From contig NZ_CP106737.1 of NCBI RefSeq assembly GCF_025639885.1, positions 62,001 to 126,000 of the forward strand: a stretch of DNA of 64,000 nt. Direction: 5' to 3'. Source of the DNA: Roseovarius pelagicus. Lineage in GTDB: Bacteria; Pseudomonadota; Alphaproteobacteria; Rhodobacterales; Rhodobacteraceae. Below, one piece after another: positions 17,452 to 26,405 of the stretch. The position numbers were made by a program, and so were the translations under genes. The number at the start of each line of letters is the position of its first letter. The first letter of the stretch is position 1. The notes below the pieces were generated by a model. It saw only the letters and a list, made by a program, of their open reading frames with translations. It did not search any database and had not been told where the DNA came from.

Positions 17452-18546
17452 ATGACCTACATTCACGAACTCCCTGATTGGCCCCAGTTTACCCGGGACA
17501 AGGCCAAACTTTCGTCACAAATTGCTGCGGTCCGCCACCGCCAAGGCAAGCTCTTGGGACGCATGCAGGGTCTTGGCTTCGATCTTCGCAACGAGGCGAT
17601 GCTCAGAACACTAACCAGTGATGTCGTCAAAAGCAGCGAGATCGAGGGGGAGACGCTCGACAAGGATCAGGTTCGCTCATCTATCGCAAAGCGGTTGGGT
17701 CTGGAGATTGGTGGACTGATCCCGTCTGATCGCCATGTTGATGGTGTCGTCGAGATGATGCTGGACGCGACCCAAGCGTATGACCAGCCACTGGATGCGG
17801 AGCGTCTGTTCGGCTGGCATGCGGCTCTCTTTCCGACCGGGCGAAGCGGAATGACCCGGATCAGGGTGGGAAATTGGCGTGACGGTCCCATGGAGGTTGT
17901 ATCAGGACCCTATGGCCGCGAACGCGTGCATTTTGAAGGGCCTGCGGCCAACCGGCTGGAAGCCGAGATGGCGCGGTTTTTGGAATGGTTTGACCAGCCC
18001 CCCGAAACAGATCCCGTCATTCATGCCGCCATCGCCCATCTGTGGTTTGTCACCATCCACCCCTTCGATGATGGCAATGGGCGCATTGCGCGCGCGATCG
18101 CAGACATGGCGTTGGCGCGATCCGAAGACAGCGCGCAGCGGTTCTACAGCATGTCGACGCAAATTCGGCAGGAGCGGAGCGACTATTACGACATGCTCGA
18201 GACGACGCAGAAAGGCGGGCTTGATGTTACGGCGTGGCTCGTTTGGTTTCTGGCTTGCCTTGATCGCGCATTTGATGGTGCCGAGATCATCCTTGAGGCC
18301 GTGTTCCGGAAGGCGCGGTTCTGGGAGAAATATGGAGCGGCGAACATGAACGACCGGCAGCGGGACATGCTCAACCGCTTGCTGGATGGGTTTGAAGGAA
18401 AACTCACGACGTCGAAATACGCGAAGATCGAAAAATGCTCACAAGACACAGCCTATCGCGACATCCTCGATCTGATGGACTTGGGCGCCCTTGAGAAAGA
18501 TGTTGCTGGTGGACGCAGCACTAGCTATTCGCTGGCAGCGACGTAA
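17452..18546 (+). CDS. Fic-family AMPylase with winged-helix C-terminus
   Basis: Fic enzymes transfer AMP (or related groups) to protein hydroxyls. The 364-residue protein has an N-terminal DUF4172-type region and the catalytic motif HPFDDGNGRIAR. It also has an N-terminal inhibitory-helix motif SSEIEGE (matching [S/T]xxxE[G/N]), which defines a self-inhibited class II Fic. The C-terminal 70 residues look like a winged helix (TSKYAKIEKCSQDTAYRDIL). Two matched palindromes lie just upstream, so this C-terminal domain may bind them and autoregulate; that is inference. Target protein unknown. No separate antitoxin gene is seen. Confidence 0.93.
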   Translation: MTYIHELPDWPQFTRDKAKLSSQIAAVRHRQGKLLGRMQGLGFDLRNEAMLRTLTSDVVKSSEIEGETLDKDQVRSSIAKRLGLEIGGLIPSDRHVDGVVEMMLDATQAYDQPLDAERLFGWHAALFPTGRSGMTRIRVGNWRDGPMEVVSGPYGRERVHFEGPAANRLEAEMARFLEWFDQPPETDPVIHAAIAHLWFVTIHPFDDGNGRIARAIADMALARSEDSAQRFYSMSTQIRQERSDYYDMLETTQKGGLDVTAWLVWFLACLDRAFDGAEIILEAVFRKARFWEKYGAANMNDRQRDMLNRLLDGFEGKLTTSKYAKIEKCSQDTAYRDILDLMDLGALEKDVAGGRSTSYSLAAT

Positions 18547-18610
18547 AGAACCTTGTCACAGGCGCGATACGCCAAAACTGCCCCCCCCGTGAACATGTCA
18601 GCCAATCACG

Positions 18611-19126
18611 TCACATACGTGACAGCCGCTCTTCGTCATCCACCACTTCCAAAGAACCTTTATTGCCAGTCCAGGCCCACAACACGATGTTGAAGTCCGA
18701 TGACAACGCGCCCTTCGCAAAACTCTGGATCAGAAGCCCTGCAAATCGATCCGCAATGAGGGCGCTTGCTAAATCCTGTGTCGGCACAGGTTGGCCATCG
18801 AGCATCTTCATGCGCCATGCAGGGTCGGCAAGCATCGCCGCTGTCGCGCCATCATACCGGTCAAGTCCGCCCGGATCGCGGGTATCGAAAATTGGCCCAA
18901 GGTCGGCCTTGTAGGACACCAGGATCGTGGGTTGCAGGCTGCCGACCTGGTTGGCTTCTCTAAGAGCAGTCGCGGGATCCAGCGAGGTGTAGAGGGCAGG
19001 GGTGCCCTTGGCGTTGAAGCGCCCTCCATAGAGTTCAGCACCTCGTCCGGATAGAGGTTCACGGGCATAGACCGGGTTCAGGGCGCGATAGAGTGGCCCT
19101 GTGTAGCGTCCATCTTTCAGCGGCAT
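18611..19126 (-). CDS. RES-domain toxin
   Basis: RES toxins degrade NAD+. The 171 residues contain the family hallmarks: an Arg in LYRALNPVYAREP, GRFNAKGTPALYTSLDPATALREA with the conserved Arg/Tyr/Glu set, and a final Ser/Asn region (SDFNIVLWAWTG). The start codon overlaps the antitoxin stop, so the two genes are one operon. It converges on the Fic gene, 64 bp away. Confidence 0.9.
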   Translation of the reverse strand: MPLKDGRYTGPLYRALNPVYAREPLSGRGAELYGGRFNAKGTPALYTSLDPATALREANQVGSLQPTILVSYKADLGPIFDTRDPGGLDRYDGATAAMLADPAWRMKMLDGQPVPTQDLASALIADRFAGLLIQSFAKGALSSDFNIVLWAWTGNKGSLEVVDDEERLSRM

Positions 19127-19476
19127 CAGGCAAAGACGCCCGCATCGACCGCATCAATGTATTCCAGAACTTGCTGCGCTTTGCCTTCCTGCACCAGCTG
19201 CATGGCAGTCCGGCCATCAAAGCCGGGCAGGGGCTCTGACCGGTACCATGCATAGGCCATCAGTTCCGAGCCGAAGCGGGGTTCGACTTTGTTCAGCACC
19301 TCTACCAATTCGCGCAGGCGGCGCTGCGTCTTGTCCGAACCGATGCGGGTTCGCCTCTGCAACGCGTCTTTGCCCAAGCCGACGGTCAATGCGATCTCTT
19401 CTGCTGATGTGCGTAGCACCGCGGCGATCTTGCGCGGTTCGAATTGCCCAGCTTCAGCAAAGTTCGTGATGTGCAT
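19126..19476 (-). CDS. Xre/MbcA/ParS-type antitoxin of the RES pair
   Basis: DNA-binding antitoxin. The 116 residues comprise an Xre-like helix-turn-helix region (RKIAAVLRTSAEEIALTVGL) and a C-terminal toxin-binding domain (RFGSELMAYAWYRSEPLPGF; KAQQVLEYIDAVDAGVFA) typical of the MbcA/ParS/Xre group. It precedes the toxin, as is normal. A promoter with an internal 10-bp palindrome lies directly upstream and is the likely autoregulatory operator. Confidence 0.9.
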   Translation of the reverse strand: MHITNFAEAGQFEPRKIAAVLRTSAEEIALTVGLGKDALQRRTRIGSDKTQRRLRELVEVLNKVEPRFGSELMAYAWYRSEPLPGFDGRTAMQLVQEGKAQQVLEYIDAVDAGVFA

Positions 19477-19505
19477 GATCTATGCTCCTACAGTGATACT
19501 GACGG

Positions 19506-19534
19506 TATATAGCGGCAATATTGCTGAAATTCAA
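19506..19534 (-). promoter_or_regulatory. Promoter and operator of the RES-Xre pair
   Basis: On the minus strand, TTGAAT (19529-19534) and TATATA (19506-19511) are 17 bp apart. The spacer contains the palindrome GCAATATTGC (19515-19524), which would place a repressor dimer between the -35 and -10. Confidence 0.65.
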
Positions 19535-19935
19535 GCTGTCAGGAGGTTCTGTGCCTTCGTTTCCCATGCTAATCCGTAACGCTTTATAGCTCTGAGCGTC
19601 GGAAATCTTGAATTTTGGGCTTGAGAAGTTGCCGAAGGAGCGTTTTTTGCCGATCGAGAACATCAGATAAGTTATTGAAAATATGCCAAAGACTGCGGCA
19701 GTCGGACCGGGTTTGCCGATATGGCTTGCCGATCTTGGACCAGAACCGGCACTTGTTGCATGCAGTCACTGGGGTCCGCGGTGGTGTCGGGCCATTGACA
19801 GTTACCTCAGACCAGTTGGCTGGTGGAAAGTAAAAGTGGACTTCGGGTTTTGTGACTGACGGATGAGGGCCTTTGGGGTGCCTCGGACGGGTCCGGGCCG
19901 GGTTCCGGTCTGACGTTCCTGATGAAGGCATTCCC
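19535..19935. other. Intergenic region before the plasmid island
   Basis: About 400 bp without a supported gene. A leader at 19824-19850 (AAAGTAAAAGTGGACTTCGG) is a loose relative of the AAAGCNGGCTTT motif found before other island genes. No structured RNA was recognised. Confidence 0.4.
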
Positions 19936-20397
19936 ATGCAAACAGGTGTCTTGCGCGCGACCGCTGCCTCCTGGTGGCGGCATAGAGAACTGCGCCGAAC
20001 TGGCCAGACGGCGCTGGCACAGCAGCTCGAACGCCAGACCGTCCAGCGTGACCTTGGCTATCTCAGGCAGGCGGCGACATTGCCGGACGCGCATGTGATC
20101 TGCGGGGAGGGTGGCACTTTCCTGCATCTCGGCTGGACCACCGTTTCGACTCTCGCGCCGATCGAGCGCTTTCCATTGGCCACTCTTGCGGTCGCACGAG
20201 GGACCCCGTTCATCGATATCCGACCCGTCACCGATGTGATTGCCTTCGCGAACCTGCCGCGGGTGGCGCGGTACGAATCGGACGACTCTGAACCTAGGGG
20301 TCCCGGCAGGTCCGTGTCGCTGACCACCTACATCGACATGGTCGAAGCCCTTGGTGCCAGGATCGCCAACGATCCACGCCTCCGTCAGTCAATCTGA
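19936..20397 (+). CDS. Conserved plasmid hypothetical protein next to ArdC
   Basis: I do not recognise a characterised family. From ATG 19936 the protein has 153 residues, begins MQTGVLRATAASWWRHRELR, and contains a long basic/helical N-terminal half and a mixed C-terminal half (YIDMVEALGARIANDP). No signal peptide or membrane segment is seen. It ends 41 bp before the ardC-like start in the same direction, and an AAAGGAG ribosome-binding site for ardC lies in the gap. This suggests an operon with ardC. Any function would be a guess. Confidence 0.65.
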   Translation: MQTGVLRATAASWWRHRELRRTGQTALAQQLERQTVQRDLGYLRQAATLPDAHVICGEGGTFLHLGWTTVSTLAPIERFPLATLAVARGTPFIDIRPVTDVIAFANLPRVARYESDDSEPRGPGRSVSLTTYIDMVEALGARIANDPRLRQSI

Positions 20398-20437
20398 TCC
20401 CCATTTCCTCTCACCAAAACTCGAAAGGAGGCCAGTC

Positions 20438-21376
20438 ATGGCCCGATCCCGCACGCCCAAATTCGATGCCTCCGAGGTCATCACAAACGAAATCATCCGC
20501 ATCATCGAGCGCGGCGTCCTGCCGTGGCGCAAGCCATGGACCGCAGGTGGCAGCTCTCGTCCCCTGCGCGTGGGCGGAGAACCCTACCAGGGAGTGAACA
20601 ACTTCCTGCTGACGATGCGGACCGTGATGGCGGGCCACAGCTCTCCCTTCTGGATGACGTTGCCGCAGGCCAATGCGTTGGACGCAAAGGTCCGCAAGGG
20701 CGAGAAGTCCTCTGTCGTCGTTTATTACGGTCAAAGCCGGAAAGACGCGGGCGGCGAGGACGACCGCAGCGATGGTGATGATCGCTCCGAGGAAGCCCGC
20801 ATCTTCCGCTTCCAGAAATCCTACCGCGTGTTCAACGCCTGCCAGATTGAGGGCCTGCCCGACAGTTTCTACCCCGATCCGCAGCCAGCGCCTGAACATC
20901 CCCCGTCCGAGCCCATCCCGCACATGCAGGCGTTTTTTGACGCCATCGACATCACGACCGTCTTCACAGGAACGGAAGCGTATTATTTGCCGCCCGTGGA
21001 CAAGGTCTACATGCCGTCCATCACGCGGTTCCAGGACCCGCGCAATTTCTACGGGGTCTGGGCCCATGAGCTGGCCCATGCCACAAAGGCCCCCCATCGA
21101 CTGAACCGTGATTTCGGGTTCTCGAAGTTTGGCAACACGTCCTATGCGCGCGAGGAGATCGTCGCGGAATTGGCCTCGGTGTTCCTGGGTCAGTCGCTCG
21201 GCTTCACGGCGCATACGCTCGAGATGAATGCCGCCTATCTCCACAACTGGTTGCGCGTTCTTCGGTCGGACAAGGGCGCGATCTTCAAGCACGCCGCAGA
21301 TGCGCAGCGCGCCTGCGACTACCTGATCGCCAGATCGGAGGCGGGTAGGGCAGGGGGCAGCGCCGAGGCCGCCTGA
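20438..21376 (+). CDS. ArdC-like antirestriction protein (ssDNA-binding plus zincin domain)
   Basis: ArdC-type proteins bind single-stranded DNA and help incoming plasmid DNA evade restriction. The 312 residues show the N-terminal ArdC domain (SEVITNEIIRIIERGVLPWRK; NFLLTMRTVMAG) and a C-terminal zincin-like metallopeptidase domain. Its active-site motif is WAHELAHATK at about residue 208, with EEIVAELASVFLG supplying the likely third ligand. ATG 20438 has an AAAGGAG site 7 bases upstream. Its place at the start of the island fits a role early after conjugative entry. Peptidase activity and its substrate are unproven. Confidence 0.9.
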   Translation: MARSRTPKFDASEVITNEIIRIIERGVLPWRKPWTAGGSSRPLRVGGEPYQGVNNFLLTMRTVMAGHSSPFWMTLPQANALDAKVRKGEKSSVVVYYGQSRKDAGGEDDRSDGDDRSEEARIFRFQKSYRVFNACQIEGLPDSFYPDPQPAPEHPPSEPIPHMQAFFDAIDITTVFTGTEAYYLPPVDKVYMPSITRFQDPRNFYGVWAHELAHATKAPHRLNRDFGFSKFGNTSYAREEIVAELASVFLGQSLGFTAHTLEMNAAYLHNWLRVLRSDKGAIFKHAADAQRACDYLIARSEAGRAGGSAEAA

Positions 21377-21503
21377 CTATGCTTTGCTGCGAAGCAGAAA
21401 ATGGCAGCTTAGAGCCCGTATTGACCACCACTCTTTTGTTAACATTTGACTTGAACCAGAGTTTTCTCAGAAGCTGTGACTTAAACGCAAAGAGAGAAAT
21501 TCA

Positions 21504-22298
21504 ATGGCACCCACTGGCAACACCATCGGTATCATCGGTGGTTCAGGAATGCTCGGATCGGCGATTTCGAGTGCACTTCTTGGAAGCGAGGCGTTTGAAC
21601 AATCGAATTTCTGGGTTTCTAACAGAAGTGGCAATGCTTCTGGGGTTGAACAAAGTTCGATTATTCACGTCACGAAGGACAATCAGGAGTTGGTGGACGC
21701 CTGCGATGTCATTATTTTGTGTGTGCCGCCTGCTCGATTTCCTGACATCGACATCCGCGCACCCAACAGATTGGTCATTTCAGTTATGGCCGGAGTGACG
21801 ATTGATGAAATGAAATCAAAGACAGCGGCTGTTCGTGTCGTACGGGCCATGAGCAGTCCTGCCGCTTCCTTGTCCTTGGCGTACTCACCTTGGAAAGCAA
21901 GCGCTGAGATTACGTCAGACGACAGAGATATCATTAGAAAAATCTTTGGGGCGTGCGGGACAACGGATGAGGTTTTCGACGAGCAGCAGCTCGATCACTT
22001 CACCGCAATGACTGGCCCGGTACCCGGTTTTGTCGCCTATTTTGCCAAATGCATGGTGGATCATGCCACAAGCCAAGGTATAGCACCTGATGTGGCTGAC
22101 CGGGCCATTCGTCAACTTTTCCTTGCTGGCGGAACAATGCTAGCTGCCGACAAAGCCAGCCCTGCCGATCATGTACGTTGGATGATTGATTATGCCGGGA
22201 CGACTGCCGCCGGGCTAATTGCAATGGAGCGCTCAACCTTGTCCAAGACAATCAGTGACGGGCTTCTGGCGGCGGCAGGCAAGGCAAGATCAATTTAG
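21504..22298 (+). CDS. Pyrroline-5-carboxylate-reductase-like (ProC family) oxidoreductase
   Basis: NAD(P)-binding reductase related to ProC. The N-terminal Rossmann motif is TIGIIGGSGMLGSAI, then SNRSG and ISVMAGVTIDEM. The C-terminal dimerisation domain has the ProC pattern TGPVPGFVAYFAKCMVDHA and DYAGTTAAGLIAMERS. Length 264 is right. The GGSG start instead of GGGNM, and its isolation from proline genes, make true proline synthesis uncertain. It interrupts the otherwise conserved ardC-DUF3768 neighbourhood, and its base composition looks less GC-rich than its neighbours, so it may have been inserted. Confidence 0.8.
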   Translation: MAPTGNTIGIIGGSGMLGSAISSALLGSEAFEQSNFWVSNRSGNASGVEQSSIIHVTKDNQELVDACDVIILCVPPARFPDIDIRAPNRLVISVMAGVTIDEMKSKTAAVRVVRAMSSPAASLSLAYSPWKASAEITSDDRDIIRKIFGACGTTDEVFDEQQLDHFTAMTGPVPGFVAYFAKCMVDHATSQGIAPDVADRAIRQLFLAGGTMLAADKASPADHVRWMIDYAGTTAAGLIAMERSTLSKTISDGLLAAAGKARSI

Positions 22299-22446
22299 CA
22301 AATTACGGCAATTCGAACTGGCGTTTTGGGATGCAGTACGAACCATCAAATGGTTTTCGAAGGTCCGTTTAGTCCCGCTTAGCGGACTATTGGAACTGTT
22401 TGGTCCGGCCAGGTTTCGACGGGATCCTCTACCAAGTGGAAAAGTG

Positions 22447-22458
22447 AAAGCAGGCTTT
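22447..22458. repeat. Leader palindrome AAAGCAGGCTTT before DUF3768
   Basis: One of three AAAGCNGGCTTT copies in leaders of island genes (others at 31404-31415 and 32794-32805). It lies 35 bp before the DUF3768 start. Arms AAAGC and GCTTT around a 2-bp centre suggest a protein-binding site rather than a hairpin. Confidence 0.5.
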
Positions 22459-22493
22459 GGGAAGGGTGTTTCAACTTCGCAAAGGAGATCCCC

Positions 22494-22883
22494 ATGACCA
22501 TCACTGCACAGCCCCAGACAGACCGCCCTGATCCGAGTGTGATCGCAGCGCAGAACGACGCGTTTCGCAAGCTTGCGTGCCTTGGGGTGCCGCCCGCGCA
22601 ACCCATCCAGGGCCGCATGCATGTCACCCGCTCGCTTATGGAGGCCGGCGATGGCTTCATGGCCGAGGCGGTGAAGGCCACCGGTGCGTTCGATACATTC
22701 GAGCCTGAGAATGATCCCGAGGGATGGCACGATTTCGGGGCGGTCGAGATCCGGGGCGAGACCGTGTTCTGGAAAATCGATCTCTATGAAGCAGACTCGG
22801 ATTTTCGCTACGGGGCTGAGACCCCGGACAATCCTGCCACCACCATGCGCGTGCTGACCATCATGCTGGCGCGCGACTGGTAG
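22494..22883 (+). CDS. DUF3768 family protein
   Basis: Function unknown. The 129-residue protein matches the DUF3768 pattern: IAAQNDAFRK near the start, and FDTFEPENDPEGWHDFGAVE then VFWKIDLYEADSDF in the second half. No signal peptide or membrane segment. An AAAGGAG site precedes the ATG. It is followed by a strong terminator, so it is a single-gene unit. DUF3768 genes are common companions of ParB-like and methylase genes on alphaproteobacterial plasmids. Confidence 0.85.
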   Translation: MTITAQPQTDRPDPSVIAAQNDAFRKLACLGVPPAQPIQGRMHVTRSLMEAGDGFMAEAVKATGAFDTFEPENDPEGWHDFGAVEIRGETVFWKIDLYEADSDFRYGAETPDNPATTMRVLTIMLARDW

Positions 22884-22919
22884 GGCAGGGGACACCCCCT
22901 CCTGACACTGCAAGCGATG

Positions 22920-22958
22920 AAGGCCCACTGACCCCTCAAAGGGAGAGTGGGCCTTTTG
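22920..22958 (+). terminator. Intrinsic terminator after DUF3768
   Basis: AAGGCCCACT (22920-22929) pairs with AGTGGGCCTT (22946-22955), with extra CCCT/AGGG pairing in the loop, followed by TTTT. It separates DUF3768 from the ParB-like gene. Confidence 0.8.
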
Positions 22959-23038
22959 TCGTGGTGATCCCTGAAGCCGGGGATTGGTCGCGCGCGTGGA
23001 CGCGCGGGCCACACCTCACCCACCTGGAAGGATATCCC

Positions 23039-25021
23039 ATGACCACAAGCTTTGCCCCTCTCACCGTCGCCATTGGCGATCTGGTCCCGCATCCCGCCAA
23101 TGTGCGCAGCAACTCTCCGGAAACCTATGATCCCGAGAACATCGTACATCTGAAAGCCAGCATCGCGGTGCTGGGTCTCCTCCAGCCGCTCCTCGTTCAG
23201 AAGATCGACGGCAAATATGCTGTCCTCGCCGGTGGCCGGCGCCATGCAGCCCTGAAGGAGCTGATCGCTGACAAGGCCAGCAAGGGGTTCACGGCGAAAA
23301 CCAAGGTCGACTGCCGCCTTGTCCCTGACGACTGCGACGTCACCACGGCGTTGTCGCTCGCCGAGAACATCACCCAGGCACCGATGAACGCAATCGACGA
23401 GTTCGAGGCTTTCGCCCGGATGATGGAGGTCGACGGCCAGACGCCCGAGACCATCGCAAAGACCTTCGGCACTACGGTGGCCGCCGTGAAAGGCCGGTTG
23501 CGCTATGGCCTGATCCACCCCGACATCCGCGCCGCGGCCCGGGCCAAGGTGATCACGCTCGATACGATGAAGGCCTTCGCCGAGCACCCGAGCCAGGAGG
23601 CGCAGCGCGAGATCTTTGAGGCGCTCACGAAGGACGGCGGCTATCTGCAGGCCTATACCGTTCGACAGGCGCTCAAATCCCGCGGTGTGCAGGTCAGCGA
23701 TGATATCGGGGCTTTCGTGCGCGCGGACTACGAGGCCCGCGGCGGCGCCGTCGCGGCTGACCTTCTGGAAGAACATTCCGTTCTTGAGGATGCGGCGCTG
23801 GTCGAGACCATCCTGCTCGAGAAGCTCGGTGCTGCTGCCGAAGAGGCTCGTATGAGGCTGGGCTTTGCCTGGGCCGATGCGAAGGTGCGCTATGATTACG
23901 CGACCATGGCCGACTACGGCCGCGTCTATCCCGGCCCGATCGAGCCGGATGAGGCTGCCCGGAAGCGCATCGATGAGATCGCCGCCGAGCTTGAGAAATT
24001 GCAGCTCGAGATGGAAGATGAGGGGCTCGAGGACGGTGCCTACAATGCCCTTTACGAGCGCGTGGACGCCTTGGAAGAGGAAGCCCGCGACCTGCAGGAG
24101 GCCTACAGCGCCGAGGACCTCGCGCGGTCTGGGGTGATCGCGTCCTGGTCGGGCGGGCAGGTGACCCTCCATGTGGGCCTCGTCCGCCCGGAGGACACCG
24201 TGAAAGAGGAGGGCGCGCACGGCTCCTCGAGTAACCCGACTGGGGAGGAGGCCCCGGATGCCGGCGAAATCACCTATCCGGCCTCGCTGGCTGAGGATCT
24301 CAAGACCGAGCGGGCCATGGCCCTTGGCGCTGCGATGGCGCTGCATCCGGAGGCCACGCTCGATCTCACTCTCTTCAAGCTGGTCAGTGATGTTCTGGCC
24401 AGCGGCATGAGTGTCACGCAGGCGATCAAGATCGATGCCCGCAAGGAATACCGTAGCCATGCCAAGATGGACGAGATCGACGAGACCTCCCTCGAGCAGG
24501 TGGCGGCGGCGCATGATGCGCTTGACCTCTCGTGGCTCGATGACGCCCGCGCGCCCGCCGATCAGTTCGCGGCGTTTCGCGCGCTGGAGGCAGGGGAGAA
24601 GGCCAAGCTGGTCGCCTATGCCACCGCCAGCACCACGCAGTCCTGCTTCGCACGGGATCCTCGGCGCGACAGCCTGATGCATGCGTTCGAGATCGAGATC
24701 ATGCCCGACATTCGCGCCCACTGGACGCCGAACGCGGCGCTCTTCAATCGCTTCAAGAAGGCCTGGCTCCTGAAGATCCTCGGCGAGGATCTGGGTCTCG
24801 CCCAGGAGGCTGTGACGCTAGCCTCGTCGAGCAAGAAGGAGATCGTCGCCTTCTGCGACAAGCTCTTCGCCGAGCCCTTCGCCACGCTCACGGACGCGCA
24901 GCGCGCCGCGGTGGCCGCCTGGTGCCCGCCGATGATGCAGACCGCCGGTGTTGCCTGTGATGAGGCGGAGCCCACTGCGGAAACCCCCGAGCCTGACAGC
25001 GAGGTCGCGCAAGCGGCCTGA
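23039..25021 (+). CDS. Large ParB/RepB/Spo0J-family protein
   Basis: At 660 residues it is about twice the size of a partition ParB. Residues 1-120 form the ParB/Srx-like domain (IGDLVPHPANVRSNSPETYD; AVLAGGRRHAAL; SLAENITQAPMNAIDEFEAF). An HTH region follows (ETIAKTFGTTVAAVKGRL). Residues 290-390 are charged and probably coiled (AAELEKLQLEMEDE), and the rest is alpha-helical without a recognised domain. It is not next to a ParA gene, and repB is already present, so partition is unlikely. A nuclease or DNA-protection role on plasmid entry is more plausible, but this is inferred from context. ATG 23039 follows a GGAAGGA site. Confidence 0.85.
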   Translation: MTTSFAPLTVAIGDLVPHPANVRSNSPETYDPENIVHLKASIAVLGLLQPLLVQKIDGKYAVLAGGRRHAALKELIADKASKGFTAKTKVDCRLVPDDCDVTTALSLAENITQAPMNAIDEFEAFARMMEVDGQTPETIAKTFGTTVAAVKGRLRYGLIHPDIRAAARAKVITLDTMKAFAEHPSQEAQREIFEALTKDGGYLQAYTVRQALKSRGVQVSDDIGAFVRADYEARGGAVAADLLEEHSVLEDAALVETILLEKLGAAAEEARMRLGFAWADAKVRYDYATMADYGRVYPGPIEPDEAARKRIDEIAAELEKLQLEMEDEGLEDGAYNALYERVDALEEEARDLQEAYSAEDLARSGVIASWSGGQVTLHVGLVRPEDTVKEEGAHGSSSNPTGEEAPDAGEITYPASLAEDLKTERAMALGAAMALHPEATLDLTLFKLVSDVLASGMSVTQAIKIDARKEYRSHAKMDEIDETSLEQVAAAHDALDLSWLDDARAPADQFAAFRALEAGEKAKLVAYATASTTQSCFARDPRRDSLMHAFEIEIMPDIRAHWTPNAALFNRFKKAWLLKILGEDLGLAQEAVTLASSSKKEIVAFCDKLFAEPFATLTDAQRAAVAAWCPPMMQTAGVACDEAEPTAETPEPDSEVAQAA

Positions 25022-25030
25022 GTCATCACG

Positions 25031-25064
25031 CGACCCGCGCAAGGCTCAAACACCGCGCGGGTCG
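25031..25064 (+). terminator. Hairpin after the ParB-like gene
   Basis: CGACCCGCGC (25031-25040) pairs perfectly with GCGCGGGTCG (25055-25064). The following sequence has only a short T run (CCCTTTCC), so termination may be partial. Confidence 0.55.
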
Positions 25065-25097
25065 ACCCTTTCCCACACCGAACAGAAAGACATCCCC

Positions 25098-25691
25098 ATG
25101 GCTATTCTCAAGTTCTCTGCGTCCGCTGTCGCGGCGCAAATCGCGCATGCGCGCGCCTGCAAAACCTTCCTGCCCAACTGGAACGGGCCCGTGGACAGGC
25201 CCGCCCTGATCCTCATCGTCGGCAATGGTGTACATCTGCGCTCAAATGGCATCGATGGCACGACCACCCGTATCGTCACCACCGAACAGGCCGATCCTTC
25301 CTTTGCTTTCGCCAATGGCATGAACCCGTTTCGGGATACCGACTGGATGGCGCAGCGCCGCATGGCGTTTCGTGATCTGACCGGCCAGTTCTACACCGAC
25401 ATCCTGGATGACGTGCAGGTGCTCATCGACCGGGGGCGGGGGGCCATCCGGCTCGCCACCGATGGCCACAGCATCCGCGTCTTCGTGCGCCGGGCCTCGG
25501 ACTATCTCATCGGCGGGACCTACGAGGTGCCCTCGGGCCTCGGCGGCACCTTCCGGGTCATCCTCAAGGATGCCTGCGACACCTTCGCGATCGTGCAGAA
25601 CTGCGGCAATTGCGAGGATTTCGACGCGATGCAGCCCTACCGCGTGCCCCTCGATGCGCTGATGGAGATCGATGACCGGAGGGCGGCATAA
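25098..25691 (+). CDS. Conserved plasmid hypothetical protein
   Basis: I do not recognise a characterised domain. From ATG 25098 it has 197 residues with a mixed sequence rich in strands (ALILIVGNGVHLRSNGIDG; GAIRLATDGHSIRVFVRRAS). It has two closely spaced cysteines (VQNCGNCEDF) that could bind metal or form a disulfide. No signal peptide. It overlaps the next gene by one base (TAATG), so both are translated together. Confidence 0.65.
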   Translation: MAILKFSASAVAAQIAHARACKTFLPNWNGPVDRPALILIVGNGVHLRSNGIDGTTTRIVTTEQADPSFAFANGMNPFRDTDWMAQRRMAFRDLTGQFYTDILDDVQVLIDRGRGAIRLATDGHSIRVFVRRASDYLIGGTYEVPSGLGGTFRVILKDACDTFAIVQNCGNCEDFDAMQPYRVPLDALMEIDDRRAA

Positions 25692-26347
25692 TGGGTTGGC
25701 TCTTTTACACCGACGGTCGCGTCCAAACCTACGCGGATGAGAAAGCGGAGATCACACGGCTCTGCACTTTCGAAGGCGACAGGCGCAAAACCGAACTGGT
25801 CAAGGCCTGCAAGGTCGGCTCGACTTGGTATGCGGCGGCAAGGGTCACCAATCTCGACGGCACCCCTGTCGAGGATGCGACCTATGTCACCGATGCGGAC
25901 GGCTCGATCACCTTCGGAGCCGTCTTCCTCACCCGGTACGACGATGGCTGCTGGGGCTACAAGGACATGGAGGAAAGCGCTGGCCCGAACGAGTCGCGCG
26001 CTCCCCTTGGGTTGATCGAGCTCCTCTCCGATCTGAAAGACCCCGACAGCTACGCCCAGGACTGGCGCCAGCGCTGCCGGGATTGGGCTGCGATCCCGGA
26101 CTACGAGGAAGGCGACAAGATCAAGCTCGCAACACCGGTGACGCTCACCGATGGCAGCACCTGCCAGATCGTCACCGCGACGCACTACAGGCGGGGCCGG
26201 CAGAAACGCCGCTGCTACCGCATCGAGGAAACCGGTGGGCTCGTACGCCTGTCGAAGGCCTCGCTTGCCGGCTCGGAGCTGCTCAGCTCCGCAAAGGGCG
26301 AGGCCAGTCCTGTGCTGGCGGAGTTCCTGGCGGGGCAGGGTGGCTGA
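25691..26347 (+). CDS. Conserved plasmid protein, probably DUF6927 type
   Basis: Begins MGWLFYTDGRVQTYADEKAE, a start I associate with DUF6927 proteins of plasmid islands; function is unknown. The 218 residues contain a middle beta-rich part (AARVTNLDGTPVEDATYVTD; ITFGAVFLTRYDDGCWGYKD) and a C-terminal small-barrel-like part (GDKIKLATPVTLTDGSTCQI) that resembles a nucleic-acid or ligand binding fold only loosely. Starts within the stop of the preceding gene. Family name given with moderate confidence. Confidence 0.6.
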   Translation: MGWLFYTDGRVQTYADEKAEITRLCTFEGDRRKTELVKACKVGSTWYAAARVTNLDGTPVEDATYVTDADGSITFGAVFLTRYDDGCWGYKDMEESAGPNESRAPLGLIELLSDLKDPDSYAQDWRQRCRDWAAIPDYEEGDKIKLATPVTLTDGSTCQIVTATHYRRGRQKRRCYRIEETGGLVRLSKASLAGSELLSSAKGEASPVLAEFLAGQGG

Positions 26348-26405
26348 GTTTCCCGCTGAGACAACACCACGGGACCACGCGCACACATACTGCCGACTTG
26401 AAATC

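Noticed and set aside
19584..19937. 117-residue minus-strand frame
   Set aside because: Covers intergenic sequence, no ribosome-binding site, no domain; low-complexity start.
20411..21292. 293-residue minus-strand frame
   Set aside because: Antisense of the ArdC-like gene, which has the HELAH motif and a strong ribosome-binding site.
22808..24721. 637-residue frame on the minus strand
   Set aside because: It is the exact antisense of the ParB-like gene, which has family motifs, a ribosome-binding site and correct codon pattern. The minus frame has low-complexity Arg/Gly/Leu composition and no domain.
23039..25021. The large ParB-like gene as a second partition system
   Set aside because: It has no ParA partner or nearby parS, is twice the size of a partition ParB, and the repABC replicon already supplies RepA and RepB.
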